64,000 bases of DNA from CAZRWD01 sp964603785. GTDB taxonomy: Bacteria; Fermentibacterota; Fermentibacteria; Fermentibacterales; Fermentibacteraceae. The DNA lies in NCBI GenBank assembly GCA_964603785.1, contig CAZRWD010000002.1, forward strand, positions 162,545 through 226,544, in the 5' to 3' direction. Of this stretch, positions 36,755-43,868 are shown one piece after another. Below the pieces are notes generated by a model. It was not told the origin of the DNA and searched no databases. It was given only the letters and a program-made list of their open reading frames with translations. Position 1 is the stretch's first letter, and every line of letters begins with the position of its first letter. The position numbers were made by a program, and so were the translations under genes.

Positions 36755-37840
36755 TCAGTCGGATGCGGGCGTGAAGAGCCTCAGCCCGCGAATCTGCTGG
36801 AATTCGTAATGGAAGCTCACCCCGCGCCCACCGGGGGCCGAGGGATTCTCCGGCACGCTGTCGACCAGGATCTTCACGTAGAAGAGCTGCTCGGAGAGGA
36901 AGGCGAACAGCACGTCGCCCTGAGCCACCGCGGCCGAATCGGCCCAGCCGGTCTCCGGCGCCAGCGAGAAGGACCCCTGGGACTGCGCCAGCGGCGTCTC
37001 CTTGCCGCTGCCGAGGGGCGGCGCGTCGCCCGAGAAGAGGTGCGCGGGCAGCGGCGATCCCCCGGCCTGCCTGCAGTGGATGTCGTAGTTCGTCTCGTCA
37101 TAGCCCGTCAGGTTCGCACCGCACGGGGTGAGCTGCGCGGCGGTGGGCCAGCCCTCCGGGGCGGTGTCGTCCCAGATCGTGTAGACGGTGTCGTTGACCA
37201 CGGGCATCGTGCCGTCGACCGACTCGAAGTCCGGGGAGAACCCGCCGTCCCGCATGCCCTTCACGCCGTAGACGCCCGCCATGTCGGCGGTGTGCAGGAA
37301 CCATTCCTCCCCGGTGTCGCCGAGCTGCACCCACGGCTCCTCGCCGGCCTCCATGAAGTAGATCCTGTACTCGGAGGCTCCGTAGAGCGGGTCCCAGGCC
37401 AGGTACACGTCGCGGCCCCAGCTGGAGTCCTCGACCACCTCCACGCCGGTGACGTTCCCCAGGGGCTCGTGGACGATTGTCAGGACGCCGTCGCTGTAGT
37501 CCGACTCGTCGTTCGCGCCCTCGTGGACCACCGCCCTTATGTAGTAGTCGTCCTCCGGGTACGCCGAGCAGTCCCACAGCCAGCCGGTGGTCTCCACGTC
37601 GAGCGAGTCGGCCAGGAGAACCAGGCCGGAGGAGGGATCGGTGTCCGTGTCGGTGTAGACGTTCACGTAGGCCCCGGGCCAGGTGGAGTTGTCGACCTCC
37701 CACTCGATGATGTAGCTGTGATCGGCTATCGCGCCGCCTACGGGCGGGGCGGTGACGGTTATCGACAGGTCGCCTCCCGCGGGATCGCCGCAGCCGGCGG
37801 CGAGCGCGGCGATGGTCGCAGCAGCGATGAGCCTCCGCAT
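36755..37840 (-). CDS. Lipoprotein with fibronectin-like domains (1)
   Basis: 361 aa. Signal MRRLIAAATIAALAAGC with a lipobox. Two beta-sandwich-like segments (SITVTAPPVGGAIADHSYI; NVTGVEVVEDSSWGRDVYLA with WDPLYGASEYRIYF) look like fibronectin type III. The C-terminal module ends FHYEFQQIRGLRLFT, nearly the same as the end of the next lipoprotein upstream. No enzyme motif. Probably exposed on the surface or in the periplasm. GGAGG six bases before the second ATG supports 37840. Confidence 0.75.
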   Translation of the reverse strand: MRRLIAAATIAALAAGCGDPAGGDLSITVTAPPVGGAIADHSYIIEWEVDNSTWPGAYVNVYTDTDTDPSSGLVLLADSLDVETTGWLWDCSAYPEDDYYIRAVVHEGANDESDYSDGVLTIVHEPLGNVTGVEVVEDSSWGRDVYLAWDPLYGASEYRIYFMEAGEEPWVQLGDTGEEWFLHTADMAGVYGVKGMRDGGFSPDFESVDGTMPVVNDTVYTIWDDTAPEGWPTAAQLTPCGANLTGYDETNYDIHCRQAGGSPLPAHLFSGDAPPLGSGKETPLAQSQGSFSLAPETGWADSAAVAQGDVLFAFLSEQLFYVKILVDSVPENPSAPGGRGVSFHYEFQQIRGLRLFTPASD

Positions 37841-37892
37841 CATCCACCTCCCGGGGCCCGTTCCTGGCGGGCCGCATCGTCCAGATATAACC

Positions 37893-37923
37893 AAAAAGGG
37901 GGGCGGGGTTTCCCCCGCCCCCC
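37893..37923 (-). terminator. Strong intrinsic terminator
   Basis: Minus-strand stem GGGGGGCGGGG/CCCCGCCCCCC (11 bp) with a short GAAA-type loop and a run of five T. It lies 16 bases after the stop of the upstream lipoprotein gene and isolates it from the paralogue downstream. Confidence 0.9.
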
Positions 37924-37938
37924 AGAGGACGACCCGGG

Positions 37939-38757
37939 CTAGGAGTTGGTCGTGAAGAGCCTCAGGCCCTCGATGGGCTGGATCTCGTAGGTGAAGTCGA
38001 TGCCCGTGCCGTTGGACGAGCCGCCGACGGGGCCGTAGACGTCGTTGATGTACATCTTCGCGTAGTAGCCGTCGAACAGCTCGCAGAAGATGACGTCGCC
38101 GGACCAGACCTCGCCGTTGTCCCACCAGCCGGCACCCGCGTCGGGGGCCGCGCCGGGGTTGCTGTAGCCGCCGTCACCGAGGCCGAACATCATGGTCTCG
38201 TTGCCGTTTCCGAACGGGCCGTAGTCGCCGCTGTAGAGGGCTGCGCGGCCGGGGTCGGTCCACGGGTCGTAGGCGTAGATGTCCTGCACGAAGGAGCCCT
38301 GGCTGGCGAAGCCGGTCTCGCCGGAGTTGAGGCCGAAGATGAAGCCGGAGTGCCAGTCGGCGGGCGCGTAGTTGTCGTAGATGCTGTACTCGGTGCTGAC
38401 GACGTTGGGCATGTCGTCGACGGCCGTGGCGTAGCCCTCGGAGGTGTCCTCGCCCGCGTAGGCCGTGACGGTGTAGTAGCCGGCGCTGGAGGCGGTGTGG
38501 GTGTAGGTGGTGCCTGTCACGTCGCCGACCTCTGTCCAGGTGCCGCCGCTGGTGGTGCTGAACCAGACCTTGTAGCCGTCGGCGTCGGTGACCGCGGTCC
38601 AGGCCAGTACGACGCTGACGCCCGAGCTGGCGCTCTCGTCGAGGGTGAGGCCCGTGACCGTGGGCAGGGTTCCGCCGGGGCCGGCCGGATCGTCACCGGC
38701 GCAGCCGGCGATGAGCGCCACTGCGGTGCATGTTAGGAGCAGAGCAAACTTCCTCAT
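37939..38757 (-). CDS. Lipoprotein with fibronectin-like domain (2)
   Basis: 272 aa. Signal and lipobox MRKFALLLTCTAVALIAGC. One FN3-like domain (VTGLTLDESASSGVSVVLAW; DADGYKVWFSTTSGGTWTEV), a Gly/Asp/Tyr-rich middle, and the C-terminal end FTYEIQPIEGLRLFTTNS shared with the neighbour. AAAGGAG five bases before the ATG. It has its own promoter and terminator, so it is expressed as a single gene, likely at a high level. Confidence 0.8.
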   Translation of the reverse strand: MRKFALLLTCTAVALIAGCAGDDPAGPGGTLPTVTGLTLDESASSGVSVVLAWTAVTDADGYKVWFSTTSGGTWTEVGDVTGTTYTHTASSAGYYTVTAYAGEDTSEGYATAVDDMPNVVSTEYSIYDNYAPADWHSGFIFGLNSGETGFASQGSFVQDIYAYDPWTDPGRAALYSGDYGPFGNGNETMMFGLGDGGYSNPGAAPDAGAGWWDNGEVWSGDVIFCELFDGYYAKMYINDVYGPVGGSSNGTGIDFTYEIQPIEGLRLFTTNS

Positions 38758-38796
38758 GGCATCTCCTTTCAGAGCCAGGGTAGACAAACCCGCGTC

Positions 38797-38825
38797 AAGA
38801 TAGTCAGGCCTCCCGCTGCTGTCAA
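38797..38825 (-). promoter_or_regulatory. Promoter of the FN3 lipoprotein gene
   Basis: TTGACA (38825-38820), 17-bp spacer, TATCTT (38802-38797) on the minus strand. The leader is about 33 nt. This is among the best -35 matches in the window. Confidence 0.7.
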
Positions 38826-38855
38826 ACTCTACCTGCTCCCGTGGGGAGTGTTCCG

Positions 38856-41237
38856 TCATCGGCCGGATAGCCTTCCGAGCGAGCTCTCCGCGGCCGAGCG
38901 GACGTCGAAGAACCAGTCCCCTGCCAGGGTCTCCAGGGTGGTGACGGACGAGCTGTCCCCGATCTCCCCCAGCGCTACCGCCACCTCCCGCCTGACCCTC
39001 TCCCTCGGATCGCCGGCGAGCGCCTCGATCACGGGGAGCGAGGCGGAGCTGCCGATGGCCCCGAGCGCCTTCACGACCGACAGAACGGTTGCCGTGCTGT
39101 CCGAAGGGAGCATCGACTCGAGAGGGAGCCTGCCCTCCTCCCCTCCTGCCACGCCGAGCAGGTAGACGGTGTTCCTGAGCCTCCTGCCCGTCAGGCTGTC
39201 CAGGCAGGCCAGCAGCCTGGGCATGGCGTAGGCGGAGTTCGAATCGATCACCTCCTCGATCGCCCTCAGGGCCAGCCCGTCTATCGTGTTCAGCTGCTCG
39301 GCCAGCACCCAGTCCACGGCGGCGGGGCCGCGGGAGGCCAGTTCGCGCCTGTGGGCGAGGACGCGATCACGGTTCTCGCCGACCTCCCACTCGGCCGCGA
39401 CGGAGAACAGCGAATCCAGGTCCAGCTCCTCGGGGCTGCCGATCTCCTCCGGTGGGGTCTCCGGGACGGGGATGACGACGGCTGCGTCGAGTCCGACCCC
39501 GTACGCGCCGTCGGTCCAGGACAGGGAGTCGCCTCCCCTGCCGAGGAACCTGTCGTCCTCCGCCAGGTCCAGGAAGACGCCGATGCTCCCCGAACCGCGC
39601 GACCAGGCGCCCACTCCCTGTCCGTCGCCTCCGCAGCTGTAGGTATCGGCTCCCGAGGAGTCGATGAAGATCACCGCGGAGTTGTTGATGGAGAAGCCCT
39701 GCGCGCCGTCGGACATGTAGCAGTCCATCCCCGACGCGTCGTAGAGGAAGCCGGTCGACAGGTCGTGGGCGGCCCCCTGCGAGGGGCCGAACCGCGAGAA
39801 GTAGGAGTCGTCCCCGCCGCCGTCCCAGAGACAGCCGGAGGCGAGGTGGATTCCGGATCCCTGGGCATACTGCGCGGCTTCGTAGCAGTCCTGGCCGTCC
39901 TCGTCGAACAGCATCCCCAGGCCGTACCAGTAGGCTCCGCCCTGCCCGAAGATCTCGGCGCGGTAGGTGTCGTTCCCGTCACCGAAGTCCGCCAGCAGGC
40001 CCCGTCCCCCGGCGACGACCGGCCGGAACCCCATCGCGAATCCCTGCGACATGGCCCTGTTGTCGTCGGGCCGCAGGGGCGCGTGGGAGTAGCGGAAGCC
40101 TGCCAGATAGCAGTCGTGGCCCGCACCGTCCGCCAGGATGCCCACTCCGCCGGGGCCGCCGAACCCCTGGCCGAAGCAGGCGACCCGCCTGACATCGTCA
40201 CCCTCGAGGTCCAGCAGGGTCCCCGTCCCGAGGCATCCCGCGCCCTGTCCGAAGAAGTCGCAGGCATACCAGTCGTCACCGCCGAGGTCCGCCAGGATCC
40301 CCTGTCCCATGAGACCCGCCCCGAGGGCTATCGGCCCGGCCTCGTACACGTCGTTCCCCGCGAGGTCCACGACGGCTCCGAACCCCATCAGGCCGGCCCC
40401 GGCGGAGACGGGCGCGGCGGTGCGGTATCTGTCGCTCCCGTCCATGTCGATCACGACCGAGGCATAGGTGCCGCCGAGGCCCGAGGCTCCGCCAGGACCC
40501 GTGTAGATGTCGTCGCCGCCGATATCCACGATCAGCCTGAAGTCCGCGTCCGGACCGTAGGTGTTGTTCCCGGGGCCGCCGACCAGGTAGCCGGCACGGG
40601 TGTCGAACACGCAGACCGGGCCCTCGACCCCGGTCAGCTCGAAGTCCGAGGGCTCGCTCCACTCGAGGTCCCGGAGGGCCAGTGCAAGGCTCACCAGCAT
40701 CGCGGGATCGGCCTGCTCGACCTCCGGCCATGCCTCGAGCAGCAGGGCCAGCGTGTCGGGATGCGCCTCGAGCTCCGGTGGCGGAACCAGGCCGAGCGAC
40801 CTGTGGTACGATCCCCACCCCCCCCATTCGCCGGGGTTGTCCGAGTCGGCCCAGAGCCATGCCGCGACCGCCGCCAGCGTGTCCCTCCGCCCCGGAGGGA
40901 GCGACAGGGCGGCCTCCTCGTATCTCCCCGCCATCCCGTCCACGAGGCTGACGAGGTCCCTCAGGCCGGAGCCCGCGGCGTCCCCCGACAGCATGCGCGA
41001 CGCCTCGGCCACATGCTCCGCGAGCACACCCGGGATCGCGAAGACGTCCTGCAGGCAGAGGATCGCCACGCTGTCGGGGATTCCCACCGAAGGCGCCCAG
41101 TTGCGGTCGAAGTTCATCTGCAGCGGCTCGAGGTCGAGCGAGTCGAGGGCCAGGGCCAGGAGGGAGTCGACCCCGGGAGGCAGGCCCGGCGACGGGAGGG
41201 CGGAGAGCGAGGCGGCGAGCAGTGCTGCATGCATCAT
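38856..41237 (-). CDS. Exported Asp/Gly-repeat protein with C-terminal HEAT repeats
   Basis: 793 aa, no family recognised. A signal-like start (MHAALLAASLSALPSPG) and a helical region to about residue 230 come first. Then about eleven repeats of roughly 25-33 residues span about 235-565, with consensus D-x-x-G-x-D-x-Y ... (Q)G-x-G-x-x-G-x-G-x-L. Examples are VDIGGDDIYTGPGGASGLGG and ADLGGDDWYACDFFGQGAG. The regular Asp/Gly spacing suggests a calcium-binding beta-solenoid, similar in logic to RTX repeats but with a different unit. Residues about 600-793 are HEAT/PBS-lyase-like helices (VRREVAVALGEIGDSSSVTT). Likely extracytoplasmic. Confidence 0.7.
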   Translation of the reverse strand: MMHAALLAASLSALPSPGLPPGVDSLLALALDSLDLEPLQMNFDRNWAPSVGIPDSVAILCLQDVFAIPGVLAEHVAEASRMLSGDAAGSGLRDLVSLVDGMAGRYEEAALSLPPGRRDTLAAVAAWLWADSDNPGEWGGWGSYHRSLGLVPPPELEAHPDTLALLLEAWPEVEQADPAMLVSLALALRDLEWSEPSDFELTGVEGPVCVFDTRAGYLVGGPGNNTYGPDADFRLIVDIGGDDIYTGPGGASGLGGTYASVVIDMDGSDRYRTAAPVSAGAGLMGFGAVVDLAGNDVYEAGPIALGAGLMGQGILADLGGDDWYACDFFGQGAGCLGTGTLLDLEGDDVRRVACFGQGFGGPGGVGILADGAGHDCYLAGFRYSHAPLRPDDNRAMSQGFAMGFRPVVAGGRGLLADFGDGNDTYRAEIFGQGGAYWYGLGMLFDEDGQDCYEAAQYAQGSGIHLASGCLWDGGGDDSYFSRFGPSQGAAHDLSTGFLYDASGMDCYMSDGAQGFSINNSAVIFIDSSGADTYSCGGDGQGVGAWSRGSGSIGVFLDLAEDDRFLGRGGDSLSWTDGAYGVGLDAAVVIPVPETPPEEIGSPEELDLDSLFSVAAEWEVGENRDRVLAHRRELASRGPAAVDWVLAEQLNTIDGLALRAIEEVIDSNSAYAMPRLLACLDSLTGRRLRNTVYLLGVAGGEEGRLPLESMLPSDSTATVLSVVKALGAIGSSASLPVIEALAGDPRERVRREVAVALGEIGDSSSVTTLETLAGDWFFDVRSAAESSLGRLSGR

Positions 41238-41305
41238 CGGGAACCCCTTTCCTGTGCCTGATGCCGGGATATCTCGGAGGGGCCCCGTTCCGTCAACGAT
41301 CCGCG

Positions 41306-41334
41306 TTGACCCGCGGGAATGCGCCCCCTAGGTT
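41306..41334 (+). promoter_or_regulatory. Promoter of the thiM-thiE operon
   Basis: TTGACC (41306-41311), 17-bp spacer, TAGGTT (41329-41334). The predicted start at about 41341 is the first base of the TPP aptamer. A GTCAAC/GTTGAC inverted repeat (41292-41310) overlaps the -35 and a weaker divergent promoter for the minus-strand repeat gene. Confidence 0.6.
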
Positions 41335-41340
41335 CCGCAC

Positions 41341-41419
41341 GACGGGTGGGGGCGGTCCCGAGGGACCTGAGAAGACCCCTGGAACTTGATCCGAGTAATG
41401 TCGGCGGAAGGAACCCGTC
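41341..41419 (+). promoter_or_regulatory. TPP riboswitch (THI element)
   Basis: P1 arms GACGGGT (41341-41347) and ACCCGTC (41413-41419). The invariant CTGAGA is at 41367-41372, and CTTGATCCGAGTAATG with GGCGGAAGGAA follows. These are the pyrimidine- and pyrophosphate-binding regions of the thiamine pyrophosphate aptamer. It controls thiM-thiE, thiazole salvage genes. Confidence 0.93.
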
Positions 41420-41439
41420 GGCGGCGCGAGCCGTCCCTC

Positions 41440-41462
41440 CGCCCCTTCCCGCGAAGGGGGCG
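41440..41462 (+). promoter_or_regulatory. Shine-Dalgarno-sequestering hairpin of the TPP riboswitch
   Basis: CGCCCCTTC pairs with GAAGGGGGCG across a four-base loop, with one G bulged. The GAAGGGGG strand is the ribosome site for the thiM ATG at 41468. With no T-run present, control is most likely at translation initiation. Confidence 0.65.
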
Positions 41463-41467
41463 TACGG

Positions 41468-42262
41468 ATGACCGACCTCTCCAGGGCTGCCATGCAGGGG
41501 CTCGCAGACGTCAGGGCGGCGAGGCCCATGGTCCACCACATCACCAACGGCGTCGTCATGAACTTCACAGCCAACGTGACGCTGTGCCTCGGGGCCGCAC
41601 CGGTGATGGCGCCGGCCATCGAGGAGGCGGCCGAGATGGTCGCCGCCGCCGGGGCTCTTCTCCTCAACATCGGCACGCCCGATCCGGCCATGGTCGAGGC
41701 GATGCTCTCCGCGGGCCGGAGGGCGAACGAGCTGGGAGTCCCGGTCGTCCTCGACCCGGTCGGAGCGGGGGCGACAGGGCTGAGGACGGGGGCCTGCGAG
41801 CGCATCCTCGAGGAGATACGGGTGGCGGTGATCCGCGGGAACGCAGGCGAGGTCCTGGCCCTGGCCGGCGACGCCGGGTCGGTCCGGGGGGTGGACTCGC
41901 TGTCCTCGGGAGAGAACCGCAGGGATGTCTTCCTCTCCTATGCCCGGGCCGCCGGGACCGTCGTCGCCGTCACCGGCCCGACGGACTTCGTGACCGACGG
42001 CTCGCGGATGTGCGAGGTGCGCAACGGGCACCCGATCCTCGGGAGGGTGACGGGCACCGGCTGCGGCGCGACTACGGCGGTCGCCTGCTTCGTCGCGGCC
42101 GGGGGCGATCCGCTCGAGAGGGCCTCGGGCGCCCTGGCGACATACGGGGCCGCGGCCGAGATGGCGGCGGCCTCCGCAGGGGGCCCGGGTACGTTCGTCC
42201 CCCTGTTCCTCGACGCGCTGGCGGCCATCACGCCCGAAGAGGCAGGAAGGCTTGCCAGATGA
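41468..42262 (+). CDS. thiM: Hydroxyethylthiazole kinase
   Basis: 264 aa; phosphorylates 4-methyl-5-hydroxyethylthiazole in thiamine salvage. Family motifs: PMVHHITNGVVMNFTAN at the start, VVLDPVGAGATGLRT, VIRGNAGEVLAL and the catalytic GTGCGATT anion hole. Preceded by a TPP riboswitch. Overlaps thiE by four bases (ATGA). Confidence 0.96.
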   Translation: MTDLSRAAMQGLADVRAARPMVHHITNGVVMNFTANVTLCLGAAPVMAPAIEEAAEMVAAAGALLLNIGTPDPAMVEAMLSAGRRANELGVPVVLDPVGAGATGLRTGACERILEEIRVAVIRGNAGEVLALAGDAGSVRGVDSLSSGENRRDVFLSYARAAGTVVAVTGPTDFVTDGSRMCEVRNGHPILGRVTGTGCGATTAVACFVAAGGDPLERASGALATYGAAAEMAAASAGGPGTFVPLFLDALAAITPEEAGRLAR

Positions 42263-42981
42263 GCAGGTTCACACGGGAGGACCTGGCGGGCCTCCTGAAG
42301 ATCTACCTCGTGACGGACCCGCTCATGCCGCTGCCCAGGACCGTGGAGGATGTCGCGGGAGAGGCTCTCGCGGCAGGCGTCCGCGCCGTCCAGCTCAGGG
42401 ACAAGACGGCATCACGCAGGCTCCTGGCGGAGCAGGGCGTCGCGCTGGGCGGGCTCTGCAGGCGGTACGGCGCCCTGTTCCTGGTCAACGACGACCCGCT
42501 TGCCGCGCTCGATTCGGGGGCCGACGGGGTTCATCTGGGGCAGTCGGATGCCTCCGTGAGGGAGGCCAGGACCCTGCTGGGGGAGGGCGCGGTGATCGGC
42601 GTGTCCGTGAGGAGCGCCGACGAGGCCGCTGCGGCGGAGGCGGCCGGCGCTGACTACCTGGCCGCCAACCTCGTGTTCGCCACCGCCACGAAGACCGACC
42701 TGCCGGCGCCCATCGGCCTGGAGGGAGTGCGCATGCTGCGCCGGGCATCCGGTCTCCCGCTCGTCGCAATCGGCGGGATCGATGCGGGCAACGCGCGGTC
42801 GGTGATCGAGGCCGGTGCGGACGGGATCGCCGTGGTGTCGGCGGTCATGGCCGCCCCCGACGTCCCGGCGGCCGTCGGAAGGCTGCTGGACTCGGTTCAG
42901 CCCCCTCCGCCCCCGAAAGGGTCGGAGCGGTCGAAGTCGGGCACCCAGGCGCCCGGAGACTCCCGCCAGTCCTGCAGGTAG
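42259..42981 (+). CDS. thiE: Thiamine-phosphate synthase
   Basis: 240 aa; joins HMP-PP to thiazole phosphate. TIM barrel with VQLRDKTASRR, FLVNDDPLAAL, GVHLGQSD, FATATKTD and AIGGIDAGN. The last about 25 residues (PPPPPKGSERSKSG...) extend past the usual end and lie over the 3' end of the convergent radical SAM gene, an 85-base overlap. This is either a real tail or a stop lost by mutation. Substrate for ThiC-type HMP must come from elsewhere. Confidence 0.94.
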   Translation: MSRFTREDLAGLLKIYLVTDPLMPLPRTVEDVAGEALAAGVRAVQLRDKTASRRLLAEQGVALGGLCRRYGALFLVNDDPLAALDSGADGVHLGQSDASVREARTLLGEGAVIGVSVRSADEAAAAEAAGADYLAANLVFATATKTDLPAPIGLEGVRMLRRASGLPLVAIGGIDAGNARSVIEAGADGIAVVSAVMAAPDVPAAVGRLLDSVQPPPPPKGSERSKSGTQAPGDSRQSCR

Positions 42982-43868
42982 CCCTCGACGAGCCCCAGGT
43001 CCTCCAGCGCCTCGACGGCGGCCAGGTACTCCCTCTCGTGAAGGGTCCTGGACAGCAGCGGGAACTCCCGTGCCCTGTACAGAGGGTTGTACTGCGCCAT
43101 GAGGCTGACCGCGACGCGGGGCGAGACCTCCCCGGCGAGCATGCGGAGCACCTCGGCCGTGCGGGCGAGATCGTTCGGGAGGACGAGGTGCCTCACCAGC
43201 AGCCCTCTGACCGCCACCCCCCGGGCGTCCGTCTCCAGCTCACCCGCCTGCCTCCACATCTCCCTGACCGCGGCCAGCGCAACGGCGGGGTAGTCGTGTG
43301 CGCCCGAATAGTCCAGCGCCTCCTCCCGCCCTCCGTACTTGAAGTCCGGGAGGTAGATGTCGATGACATCCTCGAGAAGGCGCAGAACCTCGATCCTCTC
43401 GAAGCCGTTGGTGTTGTACACGACCGGGGTGCGGAACCCCGACCCGACAGCCGCCGCCAGCGCCTCCACGATGTGGGGGGCGTAGTGGGTCGGGGATACG
43501 AAGCCCACGGTCGGACAGCCCAGGTCCTGCATGCGGAGCATCTCGGACGCGAGCGATCCCGTCGCCGTGGGGAAGGTGCGGTCGGTCTGGCTTATCCCGT
43601 GGTTCTGGCAGAAGACGCATCCCAGGCTGCAGTGGGCGAGGAAGAAGTTGCCCACGCCGACGTCGCCCCCGAGGACGGGCTCCTCGCCTCCGTGCACGCA
43701 GGAGGAGGCCACCTCGAGTTCAAGGCCGGCCCCGCAGCGGCCCCTCTCCCCCGCGGAGCGGGCCGCTCCGCATCTCCACGGACAGAGGCCGCAGCTCTCC
43801 ATTATCGCCCGGAGCGCCGAGGCCCTCTCGAGAAGCCCTGCCGCTCCCAGCTCCGAGGCTCTCGACAC
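42897..43868 (-). CDS. PflX-like radical SAM protein
   Basis: 323 aa. The N-terminus has a Cys cluster (CGLCPWRCG ... GRCGAG) found in the PflX/COG1313 branch. The radical SAM motif is CSLGCVFCQNHGIS, and TNGFERIEVLRLLEDVIDIY and HLVLPND are typical. This group resembles glycyl-radical-enzyme activases, but no partner enzyme is nearby and the target is unknown. GTG at 43868 overlaps the TAG of the ABC gene by one base, with GGAG eight bases upstream, so it is translated from the exporter transcript. Confidence 0.86.
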   Translation of the reverse strand: MSRASELGAAGLLERASALRAIMESCGLCPWRCGAARSAGERGRCGAGLELEVASSCVHGGEEPVLGGDVGVGNFFLAHCSLGCVFCQNHGISQTDRTFPTATGSLASEMLRMQDLGCPTVGFVSPTHYAPHIVEALAAAVGSGFRTPVVYNTNGFERIEVLRLLEDVIDIYLPDFKYGGREEALDYSGAHDYPAVALAAVREMWRQAGELETDARGVAVRGLLVRHLVLPNDLARTAEVLRMLAGEVSPRVAVSLMAQYNPLYRAREFPLLSRTLHEREYLAAVEALEDLGLVEGYLQDWRESPGAWVPDFDRSDPFGGGGG

